Part shown: positions 1 to 9,165 of the stretch, piece by piece
Layout: every line of letters starts with the position of its first letter
Position numbering within the stretch: position 1 is the stretch's first letter
Source of the DNA: Grimontia kaedaensis
GTDB taxonomy: Bacteria > Pseudomonadota > Gammaproteobacteria > Enterobacterales > Vibrionaceae
DNA length: 64,000 bases
Assembly: GCF_023746615.1 (NCBI RefSeq)
Contig: NZ_CP082275.1
Span: forward strand, 496,001 to 560,000
Reading direction: 5' to 3'
Translations under genes and position numbers: made by a program
Notes under the pieces: model-generated
Seen by the model: the letters and a program-made list of their open reading frames with translations, nothing else
What the model was told of the DNA's origin: nothing
Databases searched by the model: none

Positions 1-2
1 GT

Positions 3-851
3 CAGTCACTTATTGCTGGCGTGAAAGTCTCCATTACTACTCTCAATTCGACAGCGTCGGATGTGCAGTCACGCAGCAATGACGCAGAATTTGCGCTTGA
101 TAAACAGCAAACGGAAGCAGAACTGGCGGCAACAGCGGTCAACCAGATGGAAGCGACCATTCGTGAGATCGCGTCCAACACGGAAACGGCAGCTGCGAAC
201 GCTAACCAAAGTCTGACCCGTGCTCAAAAAGGCCACCAAACAGTTCAGGCAACCCGTGATGCGATTACTACGCTTTCAGATGGGCTGAGTATTGCCAACA
301 ACGATATCCATAGTTTGGTATCGTTGTCCCAACAGATTGGCACTGTGGTTGACGTCATCAAAGATATCTCCGAACAGACCAACCTTTTGGCGTTGAATGC
401 GGCGATTGAAGCAGCACGTGCTGGTGAGCAAGGCCGCGGTTTTGCAGTAGTAGCCGATGAAGTCCGTTCTCTCGCCACCCGCACTAACAAATCAACTGAT
501 GAAATCGCCACCATGATTGCTTCGCTGCAAGAGCAGACCAATAGCGTGGTTGATCGTATCAACACTTGTCAACGAGATAGTGAGCAATCAGTAAGTTACG
601 TGGAAGATGCCTCCATGGAGCTCGATAACATCATCGTGGACATGCAGCAAATCATGGACATGAGCACCCAGATTGCCGCCGCGGTGGAGGAGCAAAGCAT
701 GGTGGCTAAAGAAGTGAACATGAATGTTAATTCTATTCAAGAGATTACCTCATCAAATACAGCCTCAACCAGCGAAAATGCGCAGGCTGCAGCACGTGTA
801 GCAGAGCAGAGCCGCGAACTGGAAACCGCGATCTCAGCTTTCCGTTCCTGA
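3..851 (+). CDS. Methyl-accepting chemotaxis protein, C-terminal part (5' end outside window)
   Basis: The visible 282 residues are the cytoplasmic signalling domain of a chemoreceptor, which controls the CheA kinase through CheW. The highly conserved hairpin tip is present (IEAARAGEQGRGFAVVADEV, near residue 135 of the visible part), flanked by long Ala/Glu/Gln-rich coiled coil containing methylation-type Gln/Glu pairs. The reading frame is open to the first base, so sensor domain, membrane segments and HAMP domain lie upstream; an internal GTG at 21 is not the real start. There is no C-terminal NWETF-like pentapeptide for CheR/CheB docking. The ligand cannot be inferred. Confidence 0.93.
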   Translation, partial: QSLIAGVKVSITTLNSTASDVQSRSNDAEFALDKQQTEAELAATAVNQMEATIREIASNTETAAANANQSLTRAQKGHQTVQATRDAITTLSDGLSIANNDIHSLVSLSQQIGTVVDVIKDISEQTNLLALNAAIEAARAGEQGRGFAVVADEVRSLATRTNKSTDEIATMIASLQEQTNSVVDRINTCQRDSEQSVSYVEDASMELDNIIVDMQQIMDMSTQIAAAVEEQSMVAKEVNMNVNSIQEITSSNTASTSENAQAAARVAEQSRELETAISAFRS

Positions 852-880
852 GCACTCTTTCGCTCTGATAACTTCCAATA

Positions 881-907
881 AAAAAGCCCTCAATCGAGGG
901 CTTTTCG
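881..907. terminator. Bidirectional intrinsic terminator between the chemoreceptor gene and nadB
   Basis: The stem AAAAGCCCTC / GAGGGCTTTT with a short AATC-type loop is followed by T-rich sequence on the plus strand and has an A-run on its left side, so it can end both converging transcripts. Confidence 0.85.
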
Positions 908-938
908 TTTTCAACGTCGTTTTAAGCAATGAGCACCA

Positions 939-2552
939 TCAGCAAGGAAAGTCTGGTACCAGAATCGTTGGGCCGGAGTTGTCTGCCTTGTCTGGGTAAT
1001 CAATGGTGTAATGTAGGCCGCGGCTTTCTTTACGTGCCATTGCACAGCGCACCATCAGCTCAGCCACCTGAAGCAGGTTGCGCAGCTCCAGAAGGTTGTT
1101 GGAAACGCGGAAGTTGCTGTAGTACTCGTTAGTTTCCTGCTTAAGCAGTTCGATACGGCGAAGTGCGCGCTCAAGACGCTTGGTGGAGCGCACGATCCCC
1201 ACGTAGTCCCACATAAAGAGACGTAACTCGTGCCAGTTGTGCTGGATTACAACCTCTTCGTCTGAGCAACATACCTGGCTGTCGTCCCAGTGCGGCAGTG
1301 TGGGAGGAATTTCTGCAGTGGCAGCATTTTCACCAATATGCATGGCAGCGGCCCAAGCGTAAACCACGCATTCGAGCAGTGAGTTAGATGCCATACGGTT
1401 AGCACCGTGAAGGCCGGTGTAGCTAACCTCACCAATCGCGTATAAGCCTTCCAGATCGGTCTGGCCGTTCTGATCAACCATAACACCGCCGCATGTATAG
1501 TGAGCAGCAGGAACGATAGGAATGGCTTCTTTGGTCAAATCGAAACCAAAGGTTTTCAGCTTTTCATCAATGGTCGGGAAATGCTTGGTGATGAAATCCG
1601 GGTCTTTATGGCTGATGTCGAGATACATACAGTCCGCACCGAGACGCTTCATCTCATAGTCAATAGCACGGGCGACCACGTCGCGCGGAGCAAGCTCGGC
1701 TCGATCATCAAAGTCTGGCATAAAACGGGAGCCATCAGGGCGACGCAAGTACGCACCTTCACCGCGAAGGGCTTCCGTTAGAAGAAAGTTACGAGCTTCT
1801 GGGTGGAACAGACATGTCGGGTGAAACTGATTAAATTCAAGATTGGCGACCCGACAGCCTGCACGCCATGCCATGGCAATACCATCACCGGAAGATACAT
1901 CTGGGTTGGAGGTATATTGGTAAACCTTAGATGCACCGCCTGTGGCAAGAACCACAAACTTGGCACGTACGGTTTCGACGGCTTCACGGTCACGGTTCCA
2001 GATATAAGCACCCAAGATACGGTTTGCGCCACTGATCCCAATCTTCTTACGGGTGATAAGATCCAGCGCGTTATGGCGTTCCATCACATTGATGTTGGGA
2101 TGCTGCATGACATTTTCCTGCAGCGACGTTTGAACTGCTGCGCCTGTTGCGTCGGCAGCATGCAGAATCCGTCTGTGGCTATGGCCACCCTCACGGGTAA
2201 GGTGGAATTTGGGCTCATCGTCGTCGCTGTCTTCTTCGCGGTCAAAAGGTACGCCGCCATCAATCAGCCACTGAACACACTCTTTGGCATTCTCAGCGAT
2301 AAAGCTTACGACGTCTTCTTCACAAATGCCGTCACCGGCAATCAGCGTATCGTCAACGTGAGATTCGACGGAGTCACTTTCATCAAAGACTGCAGCAATA
2401 CCGCCTTGTGCGTAGTAGGTCGCCCCTTCGCTGCGCGGTCCTTTGCTCAGCACCATCACTTTCTGGGTAGGGGCCAAATGGAGTGCCAGAGACAAACCAG
2501 CAGCACCGCTGCCAATCACCAGCACATCACACACGTGTTCTTGGTTGCTCAT
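939..2552 (-). CDS. nadB: L-aspartate oxidase
   Basis: This flavoprotein oxidises L-aspartate to iminoaspartate, the first step of de novo NAD synthesis; quinolinate synthase NadA uses the product. The 537 residues are the usual length. The N-terminal FAD-binding motif VIGSGAAGLSLAL lies near residues 12-24, the substrate-loop region THYAQGG-like stretch YYAQGGIAAVF near 46, and the fumarate-reductase-family motif FNQFHPTCL near 240. The ATG at 2552 has an AAGGA element upstream. It is divergent from rpoE, as in many gammaproteobacteria, and shares a 426-bp intergenic region with it. It is related to the fumarate reductase flavoprotein, but length and context favour NadB. Confidence 0.96.
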   Translation of the reverse strand: MSNQEHVCDVLVIGSGAAGLSLALHLAPTQKVMVLSKGPRSEGATYYAQGGIAAVFDESDSVESHVDDTLIAGDGICEEDVVSFIAENAKECVQWLIDGGVPFDREEDSDDDEPKFHLTREGGHSHRRILHAADATGAAVQTSLQENVMQHPNINVMERHNALDLITRKKIGISGANRILGAYIWNRDREAVETVRAKFVVLATGGASKVYQYTSNPDVSSGDGIAMAWRAGCRVANLEFNQFHPTCLFHPEARNFLLTEALRGEGAYLRRPDGSRFMPDFDDRAELAPRDVVARAIDYEMKRLGADCMYLDISHKDPDFITKHFPTIDEKLKTFGFDLTKEAIPIVPAAHYTCGGVMVDQNGQTDLEGLYAIGEVSYTGLHGANRMASNSLLECVVYAWAAAMHIGENAATAEIPPTLPHWDDSQVCCSDEEVVIQHNWHELRLFMWDYVGIVRSTKRLERALRRIELLKQETNEYYSNFRVSNNLLELRNLLQVAELMVRCAMARKESRGLHYTIDYPDKADNSGPTILVPDFPC

Positions 2553-2978
2553 TGATTACGTATTCCTTTCTCCCAAGTAGCTATGTAAGTCGGCTACCTG
2601 AAACAACGAGTTCGAGTTATTTCAGTGATTTTACACTAATGCGGCAATACGTAGAACGTTGCCAGTTGCTTCATTATGCGACAGAGTGGGATCTGCAGAA
2701 TGAGAGTTGGTTATGGTGTGACCAAACATTCTGATAGACTTTGCGATCCGGATCTAATCGTATAATGACGGGAGTCCGTTTAGGGAACTTTTTTTTAATG
2801 TTTCACTCATACACTGTGCTCACTCAATAAAAATCGCGCGGCAGAAAAAGAAGCCGGGCACCACAGTGGCAGAGAGCGAGAAGAAATACCGGTAGCTGAC
2901 AGTGTTCTGACCTTAGCGGTGAACACTCTCATATTGAAAGTAGACTACTGGTGTCAATAATAAGGAGAAGGCGCTCGA
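2553..2978. other. Divergent nadB/rpoE intergenic region
   Basis: This 426-bp stretch has no convincing gene. It holds the nadB leader, a TATAAT hexamer at 2761-2766 without a good -35 partner, and the sigma-E-type rpoE promoter at 2784-2811. The rpoE leader of roughly 160 bases after that promoter carries nothing else I recognise. Confidence 0.6.
2784..2811 (+). promoter_or_regulatory. Sigma-E-type promoter of rpoE
   Basis: GGAACTT at 2784-2790 matches the sigma-E -35 consensus (GGAACTT). After a 16-base, T-rich spacer a TCATA sequence at 2807-2811 resembles the -10 element (TCnnA). It sits upstream of rpoE on the correct strand, which fits the known positive autoregulation of rpoE in Escherichia coli and Vibrio. 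Confidence 0.75.
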
Positions 2979-3557
2979 ATGAGCGAGCAGTTAACCGATC
3001 AAGCCTTAATTGAGCGCGTACAGAATGGTGATAAGCAGGCGTTTAACCTGCTGGTCGTAAAATATCAAAACAAGGTATGCAATCTGATTTCTCGCTATGT
3101 CAGCAACAGCGGCGACGTGCCTGATGTTGCGCAGGAAGCTTTTATTAAAGCGTATCGCGCCTTGCCGGGATTTCGCGGTGAGAGTGCGTTCTATACTTGG
3201 CTTTACCGCATTGCGGTGAACACGGCGAAGAACTATTTGGTTGCACAGGGTAGACGCCCGCCATCAAGTGATATTGACGCAGAAGAAGCTGAAAATTATG
3301 AAAATGGTGGCGCACTGAAAGAAATTTCGAACCCTGAGAATCTTATGTTGTCAGAACAGTTGAAACAGGTCGTTTTCAACACGATTGAGTCTTTACCTGA
3401 CGATTTGAAAACGGCGATCACCCTGCGTGAAATTGATGGCCTAAGCTATGAAGAGATCGCTGAAGTGATGGACTGCCCGGTAGGAACGGTGCGTTCGCGT
3501 ATATTCCGTGCCAGGGAAGCGGTAGACAAACGTGTTCGTCCTTTGATGAACCACTAA
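2979..3557 (+). CDS. rpoE: RNA polymerase sigma-E factor (envelope stress)
   Basis: This ECF sigma factor directs transcription of outer-membrane and periplasmic stress genes when released from RseA. The 192-residue length is typical. Sigma region 2 spans about residues 20-95, with the core-binding and -10-recognition segment around PDVAQEAFIKAYRAL, and region 4 with its helix-turn-helix spans about 130-185 (LSYEEIAEVMDCPVGTVRSR). A strong AAGGAGAAGG ribosome site precedes the ATG. It heads an rpoE-rseA-rseB-rseC cluster; rseA follows after 30 bases. Confidence 0.98.
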   Translation: MSEQLTDQALIERVQNGDKQAFNLLVVKYQNKVCNLISRYVSNSGDVPDVAQEAFIKAYRALPGFRGESAFYTWLYRIAVNTAKNYLVAQGRRPPSSDIDAEEAENYENGGALKEISNPENLMLSEQLKQVVFNTIESLPDDLKTAITLREIDGLSYEEIAEVMDCPVGTVRSRIFRAREAVDKRVRPLMNH

Positions 3558-3587
3558 CAGTGTTACCTGTTGATAACGGTGAAATAA

Positions 3588-4211
3588 ATGGCTGAAAAAG
3601 AAAACCTTTCCGCATTATTTGATGGTGATGAGATTGATCAAGCGCTGATTGATGCGCTGGAAAATGATCAGTCGGCACAGCAAGCATGGAAAAGCTTTGC
3701 TGTCACCCGTGATGTAATGCGTGGAGAAGCGCCAACCCCTAGTTGGGATATTGCGTCCAACGTGGCTGCAGCGCTTGAGTTCGAGCCTGCACACGGTACT
3801 CAAGCAGCGCCAAATGTTGTTCCTATTCAGGAAGCACAACCTACACCAGCGGTTGCTAAAAAAGGTATGCCATCTTGGTTACAGCAACTCACTCAGGTGG
3901 GTATGGCGGCAGCAGTATCTCTTGCAGTGATTGTTGGCGTTCAGCAATACAATGGCGGCGATCAAGTGGATCCAGTTCTGGCAGCGTCACAGCCTCCAGT
4001 TTTACAAACTATTCCTTTGGCTGGCTCCGCTGAACCTGTGAGTCTTAGCCGTGAATCGTTGCAGAGTAATCCGACTGAAGCACAGCTTATGGAGCAGCGT
4101 CGCCGTGTGAATGCGATGTTCCAAGACTATGAGTTGCAGCTTCGCCTCAATGCTGATGAAATGATTGAACAAGATGAGAAGCTAACACCAGAAGTGAGCA
4201 CATTAGATTGA
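3588..4211 (+). CDS. rseA: Anti-sigma-E factor RseA
   Basis: An inner-membrane protein that sequesters sigma-E through its cytoplasmic N-terminus and is destroyed stepwise by DegS, RseP and ClpXP during envelope stress. The N-terminal domain (about residues 1-70) begins MAEKENLSALFDGDE, typical of RseA. One membrane segment spans about residues 102-118 (TQVGMAAAVSLAVIVGV) and a periplasmic tail follows. The C-terminus ends in hydrophilic sequence rather than the hydrophobic OMP-type signal that DegS recognises in porins, as expected. The stop codon overlaps the rseB start by one base (TGATG). Confidence 0.95.
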   Translation: MAEKENLSALFDGDEIDQALIDALENDQSAQQAWKSFAVTRDVMRGEAPTPSWDIASNVAAALEFEPAHGTQAAPNVVPIQEAQPTPAVAKKGMPSWLQQLTQVGMAAAVSLAVIVGVQQYNGGDQVDPVLAASQPPVLQTIPLAGSAEPVSLSRESLQSNPTEAQLMEQRRRVNAMFQDYELQLRLNADEMIEQDEKLTPEVSTLD

Positions 4212-5185
4212 TGAAACATCTCCTGATCGGTGCCTGTGCACTGGTCAGTCTGGTTGCTAATGCCTCGACGGAAGAGAATCCCGCCGAGGCATTGTTGCAT
4301 CAGATGGGCCAGGCAACCGAACAATTGGACTACGAACTTTCCTATATTTTGGTCCGGAAAAACAGTATTGAGCCCCTCCGTTTTCGCCACGCGTTGGTTG
4401 ATGGTGAGTCATTTGGTCATATTGCTTATCTGGCTGGCCCACCGCGTGAAGTAATTCGCCGTGGTGATGAAATCAGTTATTTCGAGCCAGGCATTGACCC
4501 GTTTACTATCGCGAGCAATCAGATGGTGGCACCGTTGCCTGCCATCATGCATTCCGATATCGATCATCTTTCGACCATGTACGATTTCGTGCCACTGGGA
4601 AGAGCGCGTGAAGCAGGTCTTGCTTGCGATGTAGTGCGCGTGTCCCCGAAAGACGGTGCACGGTACTCCTATGTGCTCTGGATTGATCAGAATACCAAAC
4701 TGCTCACCCGTGCAGACCTTTTGGATCGCGATGGCGACCCGATAGAGCAATATCGCGCTCTTTCTCTTGTGATTTCGCCACAGATTGGCGACGTGATGAA
4801 GCAGATGTCAGACATTGAATTACCTCCGGTGGTTCAGGTGCCGAAGCAGCGTGACGCTGGTCTTGGCTGGCAAGTTACCTCTTTGCCTGATGGCTTTTCC
4901 CCAATTTATAGCAACCGTCACCGTTTGATGATCACCGAGCGCCCGGTAGAAAGCCAGATGTTCAGCGATGGCCTATTCAGCTTCTCGGTTTACCTATCAG
5001 AAGCCGATGATCTGTCAGTGCGCGAGCAGCTGGTCAGAAAAGGCCGTCGCACGCTGCACAGCCATGTGTCCGGCAATGCAGAAATCACTGTGGTAGGAGA
5101 CATTCCACCAGCGACCGCGAAAAAAGTGGCTGAATCAGTTCGTATGACCGCGCCACAAGCCGCGGAAGGAACGCCAACGCCATGA
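4211..5185 (+). CDS. rseB: Periplasmic sigma-E regulator RseB
   Basis: RseB binds the periplasmic part of RseA and protects it from DegS; mislocalised lipopolysaccharide and lipoproteins release it. I place the start at the ATG at 4211 that overlaps the rseA stop codon, rather than the adjacent TTG at 4208. The N-terminus is a signal peptide (MKHLLIGACALVSLVANA), cut near residue 18. The mature protein has the MucB/RseB two-domain layout: a LolA-like large domain and a smaller C-terminal domain starting near residue 215. At 324 residues it is the family's normal size. Confidence 0.95.
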   Translation: MKHLLIGACALVSLVANASTEENPAEALLHQMGQATEQLDYELSYILVRKNSIEPLRFRHALVDGESFGHIAYLAGPPREVIRRGDEISYFEPGIDPFTIASNQMVAPLPAIMHSDIDHLSTMYDFVPLGRAREAGLACDVVRVSPKDGARYSYVLWIDQNTKLLTRADLLDRDGDPIEQYRALSLVISPQIGDVMKQMSDIELPPVVQVPKQRDAGLGWQVTSLPDGFSPIYSNRHRLMITERPVESQMFSDGLFSFSVYLSEADDLSVREQLVRKGRRTLHSHVSGNAEITVVGDIPPATAKKVAESVRMTAPQAAEGTPTP

Positions 5186-5676
5186 TCACGGCATTGGCAG
5201 AGGTTACTGGCAGTGGCGAGGGTTACCTGACTGTTCGCTGCCAGCAGAAAACCAGCTGTGGTAGCTGTGCTTCTAAGAGCAATTGTGGCACGGGAATCGT
5301 CAGCAACGCCCTGCCTGGTAAAGTGCTGGATATCCGTGTTCCGTCAGACAAGCCTGTAAATGCAGGTACCTTGGTTGAAATTGGCTTGGAAGAGCAAACC
5401 GTGTTGCAATCTGCGCTGGTGGTCTACATCTTTCCGCTGTTGTTTGCGATTGTGGGTGCGTTTTTCGGGCAGTTTCTCGCAGATTTAATGGCGACGGGAG
5501 AAGGCGTGATCATTCTGTCTTCGCTTGTTGCGGGTGGGCTGGGATTCCTAGTAGCACGCCATTTTTCGCGAAAGCTGGAGCAGAATGCGGGCGCAACGCC
5601 TAAACTTTTACGCATTCTTGGCAACCCTGTTGACTCGGCGGCGGTGATAAATGCCGCAACAGAAGATAGCGACTAG
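5182..5676 (+). CDS. rseC: RseC family inner-membrane protein
   Basis: A small inner-membrane protein co-transcribed with rpoE. RseC proteins have been linked to sigma-E modulation and to redox or electron-transfer functions (SoxR reduction). A cysteine cluster lies near the N-terminus (C20, C26, C29, C35), the spacing expected for RseC/MucC. Two membrane segments follow at about residues 74-97 and 108-127. The ATG overlaps the rseB stop codon by four bases, implying translational coupling. Confidence 0.93.
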   Translation: MITALAEVTGSGEGYLTVRCQQKTSCGSCASKSNCGTGIVSNALPGKVLDIRVPSDKPVNAGTLVEIGLEEQTVLQSALVVYIFPLLFAIVGAFFGQFLADLMATGEGVIILSSLVAGGLGFLVARHFSRKLEQNAGATPKLLRILGNPVDSAAVINAATEDSD

Positions 5677-5752
5677 CCATTAATTTCGGTAGAATCCCGC
5701 CACTTGATCGTAAGATCCTCTTATTTTAACTAACGAGTTAGTCACACCATTT

Positions 5753-7549
5753 ATGAAGCACATTCGTAACTTTTCGATTATTGCCCACATTGACCACGGT
5801 AAGTCGACTCTGTCAGACCGTCTTATTCAGGTCTGTGGCGGCCTAACTGACCGTGAAATGGCGGCGCAAGTTCTGGATTCCATGGATCTTGAACGCGAAC
5901 GTGGTATCACCATCAAAGCACAAAGTGTGACGCTGAATTATGCAGCGCAGGACGGGGAAACCTATCAGCTGAACTTCATCGACACCCCAGGACATGTTGA
6001 CTTCTCTTACGAAGTTTCTCGTTCTCTGGCGGCGTGTGAGGGTGCTTTGCTGGTGGTCGACGCGGGTCAGGGTGTAGAAGCTCAGACTTTGGCGAACTGC
6101 TACACCGCGATTGAAATGGATCTGGAAGTGGTTCCAATCCTGAACAAAATTGACCTGCCAGCAGCCGACCCTGACCGCGTAGCGGAAGAGATCGAAGACA
6201 TTGTCGGTATCGATGCGACCGAAGCGACTCGCTGTTCAGCGAAAACGGGTCTCGGCGTAGATCTGGTTCTGGAAGATATCGTTAAGAATGTTCCGCCACC
6301 TCAAGGTGACCCAGAAGCGCCGCTGCAAGCGCTGATCATCGACTCATGGTTCGATAACTATCTGGGCGTTGTGTCGCTGGTTCGCATTAAGAACGGCGAG
6401 CTGAAAAAAGGCGATAAGATCAAAGTCATGAGCACCGGTCAGGTGTGGGGTGTTGATCGCATCGGTATCTTCACACCAAAACAAACTGACACCCAAGGTC
6501 TGCGTACCGGCGAGGTGGGCTGGGTTGTTTGTGGTATTAAAGACATTCTGGGCGCGCCAGTGGGTGATACCTTGACCCACGCAAAACACGGTGCAGAAAC
6601 ACCGCTACCAGGCTTTAAGAAAGTGAAGCCTCAGGTTTATGCGGGTCTCTTCCCTGTTTCGTCTGACGACTACGAAAACTTCCGTGATGCACTTGGCAAA
6701 CTGAGCCTGAACGATGCGTCACTGTTCTACGAGCCAGAAAACTCAGCAGCACTGGGCTTTGGTTTCCGTTGTGGTTTTCTTGGCATGCTGCACATGGAAA
6801 TCATCCAAGAGCGTCTGGAGCGTGAATACAACCTAGATCTGATCACCACGGCACCAACCGTAGTGTACGAAGTGAAGAAGACCAACGGTGACACCCTGTA
6901 CGTTGATAGCCCTGCGAAATTGCCAGCGGTTAACGATATCGAAGTGATGGGTGAGCCAATTGCGCGTTGTAACATCCTTGTACCTTCAGAGTACCTGGGT
7001 AACGTTATCACCTTGTGTGTCGAGAAGCGTGGCGTTCAAGTTGACATGGTTTACCACGGTAACCAAGTCGCCCTCACTTACGATATTCCAATGGCAGAAG
7101 TGGTTCTGGACTTCTTCGACCGTCTGAAATCGACGTCACGCGGTTATGCTTCTCTGGATTACAACTTCCAGCGTTACGAAGGGTCGAACATGGTGCGTGT
7201 TGACGTATTGCTGAACGGCGACAACGTGGATGCATTGGCGATCATCACTCACAAAGATCAGGCGCAATCCCGTGGTCGTGATCTGGTTGAGAAGATGAAA
7301 GAATTCATTCCTCGTCAGCAGTTCGACATCGCGATTCAGGCAGCAATCGGTAACCACATCATTGCGCGCTCGACCGTGAAACAGCTTCGTAAAAACGTGA
7401 CCGCGAAGTGTTACGGTGGTGACGTAAGCCGTAAGAAGAAACTGCTGCAGAAGCAAAAAGAAGGTAAAAAACGCATGAAGCAGATTGGCAACGTCGAACT
7501 GCCTCAAGAAGCGTTCCTGGCGATTCTGCACGTAGGTAAAGATAAATAA
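5753..7549 (+). CDS. lepA: Elongation factor 4 (LepA), ribosomal GTPase
   Basis: LepA is a translational GTPase that acts on stalled or assembling ribosomes. The 598-residue protein has the G1 loop AHIDHGKS at residues 11-18, the switch-II motif DTPGHVDF near 77-84 and NKID near 131. EF-G-like domains and the LepA-specific C-terminal domain follow; the latter contains the lysine-rich stretch SRKKKLLQKQKEGKKRMK near residue 562. It lies 30 bases upstream of lepB, the usual operon partner. A small inverted repeat, ACTAA-CGAG-TTAGT (5730-5743), lies just before the start. Confidence 0.98.
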   Translation: MKHIRNFSIIAHIDHGKSTLSDRLIQVCGGLTDREMAAQVLDSMDLERERGITIKAQSVTLNYAAQDGETYQLNFIDTPGHVDFSYEVSRSLAACEGALLVVDAGQGVEAQTLANCYTAIEMDLEVVPILNKIDLPAADPDRVAEEIEDIVGIDATEATRCSAKTGLGVDLVLEDIVKNVPPPQGDPEAPLQALIIDSWFDNYLGVVSLVRIKNGELKKGDKIKVMSTGQVWGVDRIGIFTPKQTDTQGLRTGEVGWVVCGIKDILGAPVGDTLTHAKHGAETPLPGFKKVKPQVYAGLFPVSSDDYENFRDALGKLSLNDASLFYEPENSAALGFGFRCGFLGMLHMEIIQERLEREYNLDLITTAPTVVYEVKKTNGDTLYVDSPAKLPAVNDIEVMGEPIARCNILVPSEYLGNVITLCVEKRGVQVDMVYHGNQVALTYDIPMAEVVLDFFDRLKSTSRGYASLDYNFQRYEGSNMVRVDVLLNGDNVDALAIITHKDQAQSRGRDLVEKMKEFIPRQQFDIAIQAAIGNHIIARSTVKQLRKNVTAKCYGGDVSRKKKLLQKQKEGKKRMKQIGNVELPQEAFLAILHVGKDK

Positions 7550-7579
7550 TAAAAGGGATTAAAGGTTTAGGGGAACACG

Positions 7580-8479
7580 ATGGCTAATACTTTCTCGCTG
7601 ATTCTGGTGCTTGTCACCCTGTTTACTGGGATTATCTGGGCACTGGATAAGTTCAAATGGGCGCCGCGACGCCAGCAAAAAGCGGCTGAAGCGCTCAATG
7701 TGGACGGTGGTGAGCTAAGTGAAGAGCAGGTTGCACAAGTTGCCCCTCAGCCAAGCTGGGTAGAAACCTCAGCCTCCGTGTTCCCTGTTATTGGCCTTGT
7801 TCTGGTGCTGCGTTCGTTTATTTACGAGCCGTTCCAGATCCCATCTGGTTCTATGATGCCGACACTGCTGGTGGGCGACTTTATCCTGGTGGAGAAGTTC
7901 GCTTACGGCCTGAAAGACCCTGTATTCCGCCATCAACTGGTGGAAAACGGGAAGCCAGAGCGCGGTGACGTGGTGGTGTTCAAGTACCCACCACAGCCAA
8001 ACGTCGACTTTATCAAGCGCGTGATTGGTGTGCCGGGCGATACGGTTCGCTACAGCGAAGACAAACGTCTGTGTATCCAGAAGAAAGGTGAATCGACCTG
8101 TGAATTGGTGCCAGTGGATGATGTTCACAAGAGTGAATTCGTTCAGCGTGGTGCGAACCTGATTCAAGCACAGGAAGAGTTAGGTGTTGAGCCTCACCAG
8201 ATTCTGGTGAACCCATATACGAAAAATCAAGCTGGTCAGTATTATCCAACGCCGGGTCTAGGTGAGTGGGTGGTGCCGGAAGGCGAGTACTTCGTGATGG
8301 GTGACAACCGTGACAACAGTAAAGATAGTCGCTTCTGGGGCTTTGTACCTGAGGCTAATCTGGTAGGTAAAGCAGTCGGTATCTGGATCAGTTTTGAATT
8401 TGATGAACAAGGCGACAGTTTCCTGCCGTCTTGGGTACCTGTCGGGGTGCGTTTCAATCGCATCGGCGGCATTGATTAA
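7580..8479 (+). CDS. lepB: Signal peptidase I
   Basis: The inner-membrane leader peptidase that cleaves Sec and Tat signal peptides on the periplasmic face. Two N-terminal membrane segments (about residues 5-22 and 65-80) flank a cytoplasmic loop. The catalytic Ser91 (PSGSMMPTL) and the general-base Lys146 (VDFIKRVIG) are present at the same numbering as in E. coli LepB, and the box-E motif GDNRDNSKDSR lies near residue 242. At 299 residues it is slightly shorter than the E. coli enzyme. An AGGGGA ribosome site precedes the ATG; rnc follows after 11 bases. Confidence 0.97.
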   Translation: MANTFSLILVLVTLFTGIIWALDKFKWAPRRQQKAAEALNVDGGELSEEQVAQVAPQPSWVETSASVFPVIGLVLVLRSFIYEPFQIPSGSMMPTLLVGDFILVEKFAYGLKDPVFRHQLVENGKPERGDVVVFKYPPQPNVDFIKRVIGVPGDTVRYSEDKRLCIQKKGESTCELVPVDDVHKSEFVQRGANLIQAQEELGVEPHQILVNPYTKNQAGQYYPTPGLGEWVVPEGEYFVMGDNRDNSKDSRFWGFVPEANLVGKAVGIWISFEFDEQGDSFLPSWVPVGVRFNRIGGID

Positions 8480-8490
8480 CTTGGAACGAC

Positions 8491-9165
8491 ATGACAACAC
8501 CTATAAATAAATTACAGCGTCGCATCGGCTATGAATTTAGTGATGCGGCGCTTCTCAGTCTCGCCCTGACACACCGAAGCGCCAGTGGAAATCACAATGA
8601 GCGTTTGGAGTTTCTGGGCGATTCTATTTTGAGTTTCGTTGTTGCTGACGACCTCTACCATCGTTTCCCGAACGTTGATGAAGGTGATATGAGCCGCATG
8701 CGTGCAACCTTGGTTCGTGGTAACACGCTGGCTGAATTGGGCCGCGAGTTCGAACTGGGTGATGTGCTGCAACTGGGGCCGGGTGAGCTGAAAAGTGGCG
8801 GTTTCCGCCGTGACTCTATCCTGGCAGACGCCGTTGAGGCGATCATCGGCGCTATCTACCTCGACAGCGATCTGGAAACGGTACGTGGAATTGTATTGAG
8901 CTGGTACAAACAACGCCTGGAGACTATCCAGCCGGGCGCGAACCAGAAAGATCCGAAAACACGTTTGCAAGAATTCCTGCAAGGGCGTCGTAAGCCGCTG
9001 CCTGCCTATAATGTTACTAAGGTACAAGGCGAAGCGCACAACCAGCAATTTACGGTGGAATGTGAAGTAGCAGGTCTGGATCGACCTGTCGTAGGTAAAG
9101 GCAGCAGTCGTCGCAAGGCTGAGCAAGCGGCTGCAGAACTGGCATTGCAAAAGCTGGACTCATGA
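8491..9165 (+). CDS. rnc: Ribonuclease III
   Basis: Double-strand-specific endoribonuclease that processes rRNA precursors and structured mRNAs. The signature NERLEFLGDSIL is at residues 36-47, and the acidic metal ligands E40, D44, D113 and E116 are all present. A double-stranded-RNA-binding domain occupies about residues 155-222 (GKGSSRRKAEQAAAELAL). The stop overlaps the era start (ATGA), giving translational coupling of rnc and era. Confidence 0.97.
   Translation: MTTPINKLQRRIGYEFSDAALLSLALTHRSASGNHNERLEFLGDSILSFVVADDLYHRFPNVDEGDMSRMRATLVRGNTLAELGREFELGDVLQLGPGELKSGGFRRDSILADAVEAIIGAIYLDSDLETVRGIVLSWYKQRLETIQPGANQKDPKTRLQEFLQGRRKPLPAYNVTKVQGEAHNQQFTVECEVAGLDRPVVGKGSSRRKAEQAAAELALQKLDS

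Noticed and set aside
1803..2555. 250-codon plus-strand open frame over nadB
   Set aside because: Antisense to nadB, whose FAD and active-site motifs are intact on the minus strand.
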